Notes under the pieces: generated by a model
The model's input: only the letters and a program-made list of their open reading frames with translations
Told to the model about the DNA's origin: nothing
Database searches by the model: none
Assembly (NCBI RefSeq): GCF_023920705.1
Contig: NZ_CP094657.1
Location: forward strand, 4,030,001-4,094,000
Source: Acinetobacter sp. XS-4
Lineage (GTDB): Bacteria; Pseudomonadota; Gammaproteobacteria; Pseudomonadales; Moraxellaceae
Direction: 5' to 3'
DNA: 64,000 nt
Position numbers and translations under genes: made by a program
In this document: piece after piece, positions 25,855 to 34,329 of the stretch
Numbering within the stretch: position 1 is the first letter of the stretch
Layout: every line of letters begins with the position of its first letter

Positions 25855-26265
25855 TTATTTTTCTTCCCATATAATTGGAAATTTTTCTGATTTAGAGACA
25901 TTACCAATCATTGCAGAGAAAACTGCTTGGCATTCTAAATTAATTTTTTTAACTGAACTTATATCTATAGGCTCGCAGCTTCTATTATCATTATTTGAGC
26001 AAAATTCTACAGATACATCAATTTTGTTATTCTCAATCTTATTTATATAAGCATCTAACATTTGGTTGTGATTAGCAGTATTATTACAAACAATTTTTTT
26101 TGATGATGACTCTCTTATTTTATCTAAAATCTTATTATCTTTAAAATTAATAGAAAAACTTAACTTTTCATTACTTTTAACTACATTATCTATTGTGAAG
26201 TTTGAAAAACTCTCACTACAACCTATTAAAAACAAGGAACTCAATAAAAATAATTTTTTTCTCAT
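25855..26265 (-). CDS. Small lipoprotein, candidate immunity protein of the T6SS effector
   Basis: A 136-residue protein with a signal peptide and lipobox (FLIGCSES, Cys 16), so it is predicted to be anchored on the periplasmic side of the envelope. It overlaps the lipase-like gene by 4 bp and is very AT-rich, unlike vgrG. In VgrG-effector-immunity modules the last small gene usually encodes the protein that protects the producer, and a lipoprotein fits an effector acting on membranes from the periplasm. No homology is recognised. The role is inferred from position. Confidence 0.6.
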   Translation of the reverse strand: MRKKLFLLSSLFLIGCSESFSNFTIDNVVKSNEKLSFSINFKDNKILDKIRESSSKKIVCNNTANHNQMLDAYINKIENNKIDVSVEFCSNNDNRSCEPIDISSVKKINLECQAVFSAMIGNVSKSEKFPIIWEEK

Positions 26266-27074
26266 TTTATGACCTTTTTTAACTCAGAAACTAAAAGATC
26301 TGAAGCTGACATTTTATTTTCCAAAAACTTTTTTTCAAAAAACATTTCAGATGCTTCTCCATGATGATAAGTAGAAACACTATTAAAATTAGCTTTTGCC
26401 GTATCATCATCGTTCCATCTTCCACCTAAGATTGCTATATAATCATCCCTATAGTTCTTTAAAGGTTGAGAAAAGATATTAATCCATTTTTTCGCAACTG
26501 GGTCTGGCTCTAAATAATAAATACGGGCCCTATCTGTTCCCATACCACTTTTACTAAGTCTAATGCCCACTGGGTCTATTGTTATAAGAGTATGAACTGT
26601 ACAGATTTTTGCTTTAGATAATTCTTCTGATAATCCTGCAACATTCCATCCTCCTAAACTATGTCCAACTAAATTTATTTGTGTATTTGGTTCCTCTTTC
26701 AAAATATTTTTTATATCTGTGAGTAAATTTAATAATAATTTTCCTCTATATCGTCTTACAACACTATCATTAGTATAAGCTTCTTCATAACCATAGTACT
26801 CAAATTTAGCTTTATTTATCTGTGAGCCAGATGCCTCTTTAAATTTTCTCATACATGATTTCATGATGCCTGTAGGTCCAGCTCCAATATCATCTGGGAA
26901 ATCTATATCTAAAGGGCGCCCCAGAAATTGATATTTATCAGCAGCACCACCAACAAATGCAGTAAAACTTTGTTTATAGACATCTAGTACTACAGGTTGT
27001 ATAGGAGGCATGACACATGCATGACCGCAGGTTTGTTTTGCAAAGCTTTGTAGAGCAATAGCAGCATCATTCAT
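26262..27074 (-). CDS. Lipase-like type VI secretion effector (alpha/beta hydrolase)
   Basis: A 270-residue alpha/beta hydrolase with a GxSxG nucleophile elbow: S139 in LVGHSLGGW. Candidate partners for a Ser-Asp-His triad are D167 in TIDPVG and H237 or H238 in STYHHGEASEMF. There is no signal peptide, as expected for cargo delivered by VgrG. The gene begins 2 bp after vgrG stops and overlaps the downstream lipoprotein gene. Predicted role: phospholipase toxin delivered into rival cells. The family is clear; the toxin role is inference from context. Confidence 0.72.
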   Translation of the reverse strand: MNDAAIALQSFAKQTCGHACVMPPIQPVVLDVYKQSFTAFVGGAADKYQFLGRPLDIDFPDDIGAGPTGIMKSCMRKFKEASGSQINKAKFEYYGYEEAYTNDSVVRRYRGKLLLNLLTDIKNILKEEPNTQINLVGHSLGGWNVAGLSEELSKAKICTVHTLITIDPVGIRLSKSGMGTDRARIYYLEPDPVAKKWINIFSQPLKNYRDDYIAILGGRWNDDDTAKANFNSVSTYHHGEASEMFFEKKFLENKMSASDLLVSELKKVIK

Positions 27075-27076
27075 GT

Positions 27077-29839
27077 TTAAATTTCCACATGTATTTTATA
27101 TTGCTTGTTCGGCTCTTCCGTTTCTAACTTAACCAAGCCTGTTCGATCTAACTGACCACGTTCGATTTCTTTATTATTTTCGTCAAAAATAATATATCCC
27201 GTGCCAGGTTTTAGTTTATTTCCTTGTTTATCCATTACATCAAACCATAAACCATATTTTTGCTTTCCTTGTTCGGGTAGATACGGTAATGAACTATTCG
27301 CACTCCCGCCCCCCATAAACAAATGCTGTCCAGCCTTCACTTCAAATTTACCGCCGGTGGTCATAAAAATGCCAGAACCAGTAATTTTGACTTGAGAACC
27401 GCCTGCGGTGAGCACAATTTCTTTGGCTGCTGTCGCTTCAATTTTGTCTTCTGCTGAAATAATCTGAACAGCTTTACGGGCAATTAAATCTGCCCCGTCG
27501 CCTTGTGCTTGTATCTCGACTTTGCCTTTACCTGCATACAGTCTTGCCCCTTCTTGAGCCGCAAAAAGGCTAATTTTATTTTGGGCATGTGCAATCAAGT
27601 TCTTTTGGGTAGACAGATTAATGCTGTCTCCAGCAGTTTGGTTTAGCTGGCCATCAGCGCTTAAGTGAATGTCTTCGTTACTGCTCAGCGCGATGCTATT
27701 TGGGCTCGCTAGCAACATAATCGCCTCTTTAAAGGTTTTGGCTTTTGCGTTGTCTTGCTGCTCAAGTTTTTCAATAAAGGATTTTAGGTTTTCTAAATTT
27801 TCTAACGGGTCAGTTTGCTGATTTTTAGCGACTTCACTGAGTGCCTTGGCATTGCTAAGACCGCCTTCTATTTGTTGCTTGGCCTCATTTGCATCAAGGT
27901 GTACGCCTTGGGCTTGATCCTGTTTGTGGGTACTAACAAGTAAACCACTACCAGCTCTTACCGCTCCCCATTGGTCTGTTCTGAGTTCGAAACCTTCACC
28001 ACGACCATCACTTTCCGCCTTGTCTTTTGGATGGCTTAAGTTACCCAAGTTGAGCTGACTAGCTGCATGGCTACTTTGTAGCTGGGCACTAATTTGTCCT
28101 GTGGTGTCATCAAAACGTAGCTGGTTAAAACCTTTACCATCGACTTCTTCGGAGCGGATACCACTGAGTTTTTTAGTGTCAGGTAATTGGCCTTTCTGGT
28201 CGAACTGGGTTGGATGCCGTTCAGCTTCATGAATACGGCCCACCACAAATGGCCGATCAATATTGCCGTCAAAGAAGTCGATGACCACGATCTCACCGAC
28301 ACGTGGCAAGAAGCGTGCGCCATAACCCGCACCTGCCCACGGGGTGAGTACATCGACCCAAGCTGAGTCGGTGTCATTATCGTTACTTCCTGCTCCACCG
28401 TCATGACTATGGTCGTCAGTTCGGGTAAACAAGAAACGAACTTTAATACGCCCCCACTGGTCGACATGGATGCTTTCTCCTTCCAGCCCCACAACCCTAG
28501 CGCGCTGCGGGTAAGCTGCTGGTCGGTGTTCTAGTGGGCTATATTCAGGCACAGCTTTAGTGTTGCGTCGAACGACATTCAGCTCAGCAAAGTGGCGCTG
28601 CTCAGGATTTTGGCTGTCGAGTTGGGCTGCTTTGAGCTTGTCTTTTGGTAATAAGCGCTCGAGTTGCTGTTGTAATTCTTTCGGTAAATTATTCTGGTTA
28701 TAGTAGTGTTTGCTTAAGATTAAGAACTCTTTATCAGCACTGTCGTGTCGTTCAAGTTCAGGGTGATCATTGAGCTCAAACCAGTAACCCACCTGTGCAT
28801 CACGGACGTTACCTGAAACCGTAAACTGTTTAGAGCTCAGGTGATGATAAGCATTGATGTGCTGGTTAAGCTGTTCAATCTGGCTATTGCCTGAAGCTGT
28901 GGCTTGGTCTTCACCGTTTAAGTCCTGCATCCACGCGGGGCTAACATGCCATGCATCTTCAAGGTTTAGGCTCGCATTGTCATAGTGTTCACTGTGCTTT
29001 TGGGTGCCTTGTACGCTACCACTGCCTTCTTCTTGTTGCAGCGCATCGGCTTGCCAGCGTTGCACATGAACCGAAGTTGGTTGTAAACGGCGCTCAGCTT
29101 TGACTTGAGTAATCGTATCGAACTGTTCTGTAGCACTGCTGCGCTGGTAGCGTAGGCTACGGCGTTCAAGAGCTTTATAATTTTGATTCTCGTCAATTAA
29201 ACGGAGTACTTGTGGCTGAATAGAAGCATTCGGGTCAGCAACCAAAAGCTGTGATTCATCGACTAACCAGTTAATACCTTCACTACGCCACAAACGGGTT
29301 AAAAAGTCATAATCGCTTTCATTTGACTGCATCACAAACGGACGCACATCGTAGTCTTTGCTTAAACCTGCCGTATCGAGCGTTAAGCTTGAGGCAAATA
29401 ACGGGCTTTTCCCCTGCCATTCTTTAAACAGAATTTCGCTAATATCCCGCACGCTTTTATTCATAAACACGCGACTATTGCGGCGTTTATGCCAGAGTGC
29501 GGTTGGGTCTTTTAAGGTGAGGTTATAAATGGTGAGTGAGCCGTCACTTTGCCCTTGGCTCGCTTCGGTAATAATACCTGTAGTTCTAAAAAACTGGCCC
29601 ATGTCAGTGACCTGATCGACAGCAACCTGACAGCCAATAAATTGTTTTAATGCAATATGCGCGTTTGTCGACAGACACAGTAACTCAGCAACGCTGCCCT
29701 GATTGAGCGTATGTTCGCCTTCAATACGTTGTAAGAAGACTTGCTGATTTAAAGACTGATTTGAGAATTGGATATGAACAGCACGATTTTGTGAAACAAG
29801 GCCTAAACGTTCCAATATACTCGACACACTCATCTGCAT
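27077..29839 (-). CDS. vgrG: VgrG spike protein of a type VI secretion system
   Basis: A protein of about 920 residues. The N-terminal gp27-like region contains DFLTRLWRSEGINWLVDES. The gp5 OB-fold region has HVDQWGRIKVRF and GAGYGARFLPRVGEIVVIDFFDGN. A DUF2345 beta-helix follows (IALSSNEDIHLSADGQL, KISLFAAQEGARLYAGKGKVEIQAQ). The last ~65 residues (GLWFDVMDKQGNKL onward) form an extra small beta domain, likely an effector-docking module. The start at 29839 or 29833 is uncertain because no good ribosome site is visible. The core T6SS cluster is not in this window, so this is an orphan VgrG island. Confidence 0.92.
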   Translation of the reverse strand: MQMSVSSILERLGLVSQNRAVHIQFSNQSLNQQVFLQRIEGEHTLNQGSVAELLCLSTNAHIALKQFIGCQVAVDQVTDMGQFFRTTGIITEASQGQSDGSLTIYNLTLKDPTALWHKRRNSRVFMNKSVRDISEILFKEWQGKSPLFASSLTLDTAGLSKDYDVRPFVMQSNESDYDFLTRLWRSEGINWLVDESQLLVADPNASIQPQVLRLIDENQNYKALERRSLRYQRSSATEQFDTITQVKAERRLQPTSVHVQRWQADALQQEEGSGSVQGTQKHSEHYDNASLNLEDAWHVSPAWMQDLNGEDQATASGNSQIEQLNQHINAYHHLSSKQFTVSGNVRDAQVGYWFELNDHPELERHDSADKEFLILSKHYYNQNNLPKELQQQLERLLPKDKLKAAQLDSQNPEQRHFAELNVVRRNTKAVPEYSPLEHRPAAYPQRARVVGLEGESIHVDQWGRIKVRFLFTRTDDHSHDGGAGSNDNDTDSAWVDVLTPWAGAGYGARFLPRVGEIVVIDFFDGNIDRPFVVGRIHEAERHPTQFDQKGQLPDTKKLSGIRSEEVDGKGFNQLRFDDTTGQISAQLQSSHAASQLNLGNLSHPKDKAESDGRGEGFELRTDQWGAVRAGSGLLVSTHKQDQAQGVHLDANEAKQQIEGGLSNAKALSEVAKNQQTDPLENLENLKSFIEKLEQQDNAKAKTFKEAIMLLASPNSIALSSNEDIHLSADGQLNQTAGDSINLSTQKNLIAHAQNKISLFAAQEGARLYAGKGKVEIQAQGDGADLIARKAVQIISAEDKIEATAAKEIVLTAGGSQVKITGSGIFMTTGGKFEVKAGQHLFMGGGSANSSLPYLPEQGKQKYGLWFDVMDKQGNKLKPGTGYIIFDENNKEIERGQLDRTGLVKLETEEPNKQYKIHVEI

Positions 29840-30100
29840 TTTTATTATCAATCAAACTTATATTTAGGCCGCATTTTAATTAAAAAAATACTGACCTGTC
29901 TATCTATACTCATTTTCAAAATGTAACTGGTCTAAATATGCTGTTTTAGGTTAACTTCTTACTAAATAGATATTTAAAAAGTAAAATCAGATCATTTTAA
30001 AGTGATATCAGCCACAGAGACATATTTGACATTTTTCTTTTATATTCAAATAGATATAAAATTAAATAAATCTTCAAATTAATAAAATTCAGGATGAGAT

Positions 30101-30793
30101 ATGAAAATAAAAAAGTCTGCTTTTTATATATTTACCGTGATTTTCTCACTTCATTCTTCAGCATTTGCTGAACCGAGTGTCGCCGATATTCAATATCGTG
30201 CGGAACAAGGGCAACCCGTTGCTCAATATCATTTAGGCATGATGCTTTTAAGTGGCGAACAAGGCGTTGTTAAAAATTTTGAGCAAGCTTTTAAATGGTT
30301 AACGGCTGCTGACCAAAATGGAAGTGTAGGTGCAAAATATAGTTTAGGAATGCTGTATTACACAGGTGCTGGCGTCGAAAAAGATGCCAAGCGTGCTTTT
30401 GATTATTTTACTAAGGCTGCGGCCAAAGGTCATGCTAAAGCGCAATATAACTTAGGGGTGTTATATGACAGAGGTGAAGGAACTGCGCAAAATTATGTGC
30501 AGGCGTTTGAGTGGTTTAGTCGTGCTGCCGAACAAGGCTACCCACCCGCAGAATATAATTTAGCTCAGCTATATAATAAAGGTCACGGCGTCTCACAAAG
30601 TAATGAGCAAGCGCTTAAGTGGTACACCAAAGCGGCTGAGCATGGCGAAAGTGATGCCCAGTACAACTTGGCCCAAATGTATTTAAATGGTGAAGGCACG
30701 CCGAAAAACCCACAACTGGCAAAGAAATGGTTTCAGCAAGCTGCCAATGCAGGCGATGTAGATGCTAAAGAAGTTCTTAAAAGTTTAGAATAA
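30101..30793 (+). CDS. Secreted Sel1-repeat protein
   Basis: A 230-residue protein with an N-terminal signal peptide (cleavage likely after SSAFA) and about five Sel1-type repeats of ~36 residues. A typical one is AQYNLGVLYDRGEGTAQNYVQAFEWFSRAAEQG. Sel1/TPR-like solenoids mediate protein-protein contacts in the periplasm or outside the cell. An AGGATGAG ribosome site precedes the ATG. It is divergent from vgrG with about 260 bp between; a functional link to the T6SS is possible but unproven. Confidence 0.85.
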   Translation: MKIKKSAFYIFTVIFSLHSSAFAEPSVADIQYRAEQGQPVAQYHLGMMLLSGEQGVVKNFEQAFKWLTAADQNGSVGAKYSLGMLYYTGAGVEKDAKRAFDYFTKAAAKGHAKAQYNLGVLYDRGEGTAQNYVQAFEWFSRAAEQGYPPAEYNLAQLYNKGHGVSQSNEQALKWYTKAAEHGESDAQYNLAQMYLNGEGTPKNPQLAKKWFQQAANAGDVDAKEVLKSLE

Positions 30794-31009
30794 AGTCGGT
30801 CACGCCTATAATATTTTTATTTATAAAATGATAAATTTCGATTACTAATAAAATTATATATCCAAATCATTTTATTCTTTATTTTTTCTAATTAAATATA
30901 AACATTAATTCTATTATTTTAAGAATAAATTTAGTTTTATTATTAAATCAAAAATATTTTAAATATTAAATTGACGTAATTAAAATCACCGATTATTATC
31001 TCGTTGCTG

Positions 31010-31280
31010 GCCTACATTGCCAGACGGTTTTGACAGACCGCGAATAACAAAGACGATATGCAAAATTCTTATTTTGTGTGTCGGGAACTCGTTCGCCCCC
31101 TTTTTCTCTATGGTAGGGCGGAAGGGGGACACCTTTGTGTGTGCTGGTTCCTTTGTTTCCAGTCTGTCAACCCTCTTTCGTTCTACCACCATAATCAATT
31201 GACGGTGATCTGGTGGTAGGACTCCATTTTTTAAGGAGTTGACCATGATACTTTTCAAACTTATTCCCTCTCCAATTTAA
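31010..31280 (+). other. Ash-like phage-derived island in AT-rich gap
   Basis: The gap 30794-31477 is extremely AT-rich except for this block. On the plus strand a frame starting TTG at 31017 contains SFAPFFSMVGRKGDTFVCAG and ends at 31202. The same frame continues past two stops with SGGRTPFFKELTM. The order SMVGR-G, then AG, then TT, then SGG, then KEL-M resembles the Ash family of P4-like phages as I recall it. It looks like a decayed or regulatory relic rather than a normal gene. The minus-strand frame at 30986-31258 has no recognisable features. Confidence 0.4.
31245..31280 (+). CDS. Candidate 11-codon mini-ORF with strong ribosome site
   Basis: The frame MILFKLIPSPI starts 6 bp after AAGGAG (31233-31238) and ends TAA. 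In Ash-like phage genes this stretch forms the protein's C-terminus. Here, two upstream stops isolate it with its own ribosome site. Expression is unproven. Confidence 0.3.
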   Translation: MILFKLIPSPI

Positions 31281-31477
31281 TCATTTTATTTATTTAAAAT
31301 TTGGGTTTTCTATTGCCTTATTTTTTAAATTTATAAATTATTTTTATTTTAAAAATTTAATTATTTTATTTTCCTATATTTATGGGAGGATTAATTATTA
31401 CCTAAAATTTATTTAAAACCCTAAAACCAATTATATTTTTTATTCTACTCATAGATATAAATTATTATGAGAATAAT

Positions 31478-31762
31478 ATGACAATTTATAAACCTATTTT
31501 GGCTTTAAGTTTCGTTCTAGGCAGCTTGGGTATTTCGGGCTGTAAATTACACACCCAACAGGATTTTGAAAAAATTTGCCTGTCGGGTGGACACAGCAAA
31601 ACCAGTTGTGACTGTATTTATCAGCGACTTGAACAAGCTTACTCTCCTAAGCTCATGCAACGCCTAGAACATGTCAGTTTGCAAAGTCCTGTTCTCCCAC
31701 AGGACTTTGCCCCTACTTTCTTTAACGTCATGCAACGGTGTGACAAAAATGAGATGGGTTAA
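31478..31762 (+). CDS. Small lipoprotein with cysteine-rich mature part
   Basis: A 94-residue protein with a signal peptide and lipobox LGISGC (Cys 22). The mature part has several cysteines (KICLSGG, TSCDCIYQ, VMQRCDK), suggesting disulfide bonds in the periplasm. No family is recognised. It is read toward the minus-strand Nudix gene. A GC-rich hairpin overlapping its stop codon (31756-31778) may terminate it. Confidence 0.65.
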   Translation: MTIYKPILALSFVLGSLGISGCKLHTQQDFEKICLSGGHSKTSCDCIYQRLEQAYSPKLMQRLEHVSLQSPVLPQDFAPTFFNVMQRCDKNEMG

Positions 31763-31784
31763 GCGCTTGGCTTAGCCCCTTTAT
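31756..31784 (+). terminator. Possible terminator of the small lipoprotein gene
   Basis: Stem GGGTTAAGC / GCTTAGCCC (one wobble) followed by CTTTAT. It overlaps the stop codon. The T-run is poor, so the call is tentative. Confidence 0.4.
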
Positions 31785-31866
31785 CTCTGTGCCGCAATAG
31801 TTTATTACTTTAAATCAGCGCAAAAGATTAAAGCCTGTTGTGGCGCAGGGGCCTAAAGTTGTTTAG

Positions 31867-32286
31867 TTAGTTGAACTTGTATTTAGATTTAATAAATTCA
31901 AATAATTCTTTAAAAAGAGGATGCCATTCTTTTGTTGTAGCACTTAAGAAAGGATGCCAGAAAAAATCGAAAGTTAATCCATTATCATCTTCACAAAAAT
32001 GTGACCATTTATCTTTTAAAGTCTCATGTGTACTACACACAAAAACATGCCAATCAGGCCCTGCCTCTGAAGGAATATGTTTACCTAGGTATGAATGAAT
32101 TTGAGCACTCTTTATTCCAGATTCTTCATAAAGCTCACGCAAAGCGGCGTGTTCTAACTTTTCTTGATGCTCCACGGTGCCTTTAACGATTTGAATTCCT
32201 GCTAACGGATGTCTAAATACTAAAATCTCCAAGTTATTATTTATTTCCCTAAATACCACAGGAACCACTTTTTCTATTAAAGCCAT
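31867..32286 (-). CDS. Nudix hydrolase
   Basis: A 139-residue protein with a perfect Nudix box, GTVEHQEKLEHAALREL followed by YEESGI (GX5EX7REUXEEXGU). Nudix enzymes hydrolyse nucleoside diphosphates linked to another group. The substrate is unknown. The ATG at 32286 is preferred to the one at 32292 because the AAGAAG ribosome site is then 9 bp away. An sRNA-like repeat starts about 110 bp upstream of the start. Confidence 0.82.
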   Translation of the reverse strand: MALIEKVVPVVFREINNNLEILVFRHPLAGIQIVKGTVEHQEKLEHAALRELYEESGIKSAQIHSYLGKHIPSEAGPDWHVFVCSTHETLKDKWSHFCEDDNGLTFDFFWHPFLSATTKEWHPLFKELFEFIKSKYKFN

Positions 32287-32394
32287 GATCATTTTCTTCT
32301 TTAAATTTAAGTGGATATTATAAAGCTTAGTTAGAGTTCTAATACGTTAATAATGACGTAATTCTTAGAACTCCATAAAGTATTTAACATCCTT

Positions 32395-32597
32395 GTACGC
32401 TTTAACCTACAAACTTTTAGGGATTTTGCGGATTGGCGACACCCTGCTTTTCTCCTAATATCAACTCATACAGGAACAGGATGTTCCGGAACACAAAACA
32501 ACAATAATAGGTTCATACACCAGGAGCGTGAGATACGACAGGAGTCATATCTAGCAACCAAATACGAAAAAGCCCAACAGGATGTTGGGCTTTTTTT
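32395..32597 (+). ncRNA. Multicopy structured sRNA-like repeat, copy 1, with AGGA-loop hairpins
   Basis: One of three ~200-nt copies in this window. Visible structure: hairpin GGAACA-GGA-TGTTCC (32473-32487), hairpin GAC-AGGA-GTC with an outer GATA/TATC stem (32532-32551), and an intrinsic terminator AGCCCAACA-GGA-TGTTGGGCT plus T-run (32571-32597). All three present AGGA at the apex. CAGGA occurs at 32471, 32477, 32521, 32539 and 32578. It resembles, as I recall, the C4-like multicopy sRNA group of A. baumannii. It has no ORF and is convergent with the Nudix gene at 32617. Confidence 0.7.
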
Positions 32598-32616
32598 ATA
32601 TCTGAATATTGGGATT

Positions 32617-33078
32617 TTAGGGTTTAAAAATCTCTGGCAGACTATCTGCAAGAATATTAGGAATGTTGTTTGGATAAACAGTCTCGTTGGTTTGGCTTAG
32701 TTCATCAAATGTCCACCAACGACTTTTACTAATCACAAGTTTTTCATGTTCTGACCAGTTTGACGTATTCACTTCTTCTTTTTTAATAAAAACAATAAAG
32801 AGCCTTTCATTAGAAATTACAACTTCCGCACTCGGCAACATCATTTCAAAATTGCGTGTTGCAACATGCGTGTCTACATTCTGTCGTACTACGCCTAACT
32901 CTTCATAAAGCTCTCGGCAAGCTGCTTGCTCGAAGGTTTCCCCTTCCTCAAGCCCGCCACCTACGGTTGCCCAATATAATTGTCCAGCCAAAGCATCATT
33001 TGTATGGGTAAACTGAAATAACAAAATTTGATAATTTTCATTAAGAACTAATAGTCTTGAAGATTTTCTAATACGCAT
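32617..33078 (-). CDS. Nudix hydrolase
   Basis: A 153-residue Nudix protein: box GGLEEGETFEQAACREL then YEELGV. The N-terminus RIRKSSRLLVLNENYQILLFQF is typical of the ADP-ribose/NTP pyrophosphohydrolase-like group. The sequence differs from the other Nudix gene at 31867, so it is not a recent duplicate. Its module lies between two copies of the sRNA-like repeat, with the terminator of copy 1 20 bp past its stop. Confidence 0.83.
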   Translation of the reverse strand: MRIRKSSRLLVLNENYQILLFQFTHTNDALAGQLYWATVGGGLEEGETFEQAACRELYEELGVVRQNVDTHVATRNFEMMLPSAEVVISNERLFIVFIKKEEVNTSNWSEHEKLVISKSRWWTFDELSQTNETVYPNNIPNILADSLPEIFKP

Positions 33079-33150
33079 TTGATTTTTTTCTTAAAGTAAC
33101 AAGGTGGCTATTATTCATATTCATTTTGAAAAGTTAAATCATTTCTGAAT

Positions 33151-33352
33151 GTACGCTTTAACCTACAAACTTTTAGGGATTTAGCGGATTGGCGACACCC
33201 TGCTTTTTTCCTATGATGAGTTCATACAGGAACAGGATGTTCCGGAACACAAAACAACAATAATAGGTTCATGCATCAGGACGTGAGATACGACAGGAGT
33301 CATATCTAGCAACCAAATACGAAAAAGCCCAACAGGATGTTGGGCTTTTTTT
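33151..33352 (+). ncRNA. Multicopy structured sRNA-like repeat, copy 2
   Basis: Same element as copy 1, with one base deleted in the linker (CAGGACGTG instead of CAGGAGCGTG). That change turns one motif into CAGGACG, an exact CsrB-type repeat. CAGGA occurs at 33227, 33233, 33277, 33294 and 33333. The three AGGA-loop hairpins and terminator are intact. The terminator lies 32 bp past the stop of the convergent DUF4126 gene. Confidence 0.7.
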
Positions 33353-33383
33353 ATGGTCATTTAAAAATGATATTGAAGTTAAC

Positions 33384-33959
33384 CTATAGCGGACTATGCG
33401 CCTGTTCTTGCTTTTTATGGCGTATCCAACGTATTGCCAAAATAACAGCAATAACCACCACAATCGCAACAAGCGCAGGAACTAACAAAGCTGAAACCGA
33501 AAGCAAGATTGCTCCAATCCACTCCCCTGTAGCGACAACAAAATTCCCTAAGCCGCCTGTGGTTGCAGTTGAAACACCACGTGCAGCAACTGTACTCATT
33601 TGCACCACACCTGCCGTACCACCGCCCACAATAATCGCTGCCGCCCAACCTGCGAACTGTGACATTTCACCACTACTCACAGCCATGGTCGTTAACGTAC
33701 CAGCAATCATGGCCGCAGGAGTCGCGACCGTGTCTAAAGCGTTATCGACCCATGGAATATAATAAGCTGCAACTTCACATACTGTTGCCACAGCTAAAGC
33801 CAAGCAAACCGATGGCATGGCCAACCACTCAAAACCTTTTGATGGCTCAAACCATCCCATCATTGTTGCAATGCTCATCACTAACAACGGTACAAACACG
33901 CGAAAACCGCAGGCAGCGCTCAGCCCCACGCCAATACATAAACCTAATATAGTTTCCAT
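33384..33959 (-). CDS. DUF4126 small membrane protein
   Basis: A 191-residue membrane protein. The N-terminus METILGLCIGVGLSAACGFRVFVPLLVMSIATMMGW and the central EVAAYYIPWVDNALDTVATPAAMIAGTL match the DUF4126 pattern, with five or six hydrophobic helices and a basic C-terminal tail. The start at 33959 has AAGGAA 6 bp upstream; an ATG at 33983 lacks one. Function unknown. Confidence 0.78.
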   Translation of the reverse strand: METILGLCIGVGLSAACGFRVFVPLLVMSIATMMGWFEPSKGFEWLAMPSVCLALAVATVCEVAAYYIPWVDNALDTVATPAAMIAGTLTTMAVSSGEMSQFAGWAAAIIVGGGTAGVVQMSTVAARGVSTATTGGLGNFVVATGEWIGAILLSVSALLVPALVAIVVVIAVILAIRWIRHKKQEQAHSPL

Positions 33960-34020
33960 AACGGTTTCCTTTTTCATGCCCATCGCGGGTCTTGTTATGT
34001 AAGTCTTATTTTAAACTAAC

Positions 34021-34050
34021 AAAAAGCCCCATCGGGTGACAGGGCTTTTT
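34021..34050. terminator. Intrinsic terminator after the zinc-ribbon gene
   Basis: Stem AAAAAGCCC / GGGCTTTTT with a 12-nt loop, between the zinc-ribbon stop and the DUF4126 start. On the minus strand the stem ends in a T-run. Confidence 0.75.
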
Positions 34051-34081
34051 GTTAAATGCGAACGCAAATATTATTTTATTC

Positions 34082-34216
34082 TTAACGTTTAAACTCAGTG
34101 CAATAGCATTTAGTGCATGGTGGTAAACGATCTGTATTAATTTCTAAAAACACTCTCTGGCCACATTGAGCGCAGAAATAGAAGCCTGTTCCGGGTTTTT
34201 CGCCAGCTGTTACCAT
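34082..34216 (-). CDS. 44-residue zinc-ribbon protein
   Basis: A short gene encoding 44 residues, starting MVTAGEKPGTGFYFCAQCGQ and ending CTKCYCTEFKR. Two CxxC knuckles (CAQC and CTKC) spaced about 17 residues apart form a classic zinc ribbon. An AGGAA ribosome site lies 8 bp before the ATG. A terminator follows. Such mini zinc ribbons often bind RNA, DNA or a protein partner; none is identifiable here. Confidence 0.75.
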   Translation of the reverse strand: MVTAGEKPGTGFYFCAQCGQRVFLEINTDRLPPCTKCYCTEFKR

Positions 34217-34329
34217 GATTGCATTCCTGTAATCGTATAGATATTAAACAGGAATATAACCCAGTTAGAGTGATTGTCAATTGTCCATTTCGCCCGATGA
34301 TGATGGCATAAATGCAAAAAATGTTATTT

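Noticed and set aside
28036..28494. A 152-codon open frame on the minus strand inside vgrG
   Set aside because: It is a shifted frame of vgrG with no family motifs and no ribosome site; vgrG itself is strongly supported.
30986..31258. A minus-strand 90-codon frame in the Ash-like island
   Set aside because: Composition is odd and no motifs are visible; the plus-strand reading gives the Ash-like pattern and a real ribosome site.
31867..33078. The two Nudix genes as a recent duplication
   Set aside because: Outside the Nudix box the proteins share little, and lengths differ.
33337..33762. A plus-strand 141-codon open frame opposite DUF4126
   Set aside because: It is the antisense of a low-complexity, Ala/Ile/Val-rich membrane gene, which commonly leaves a Thr/Ala-rich open antisense frame.
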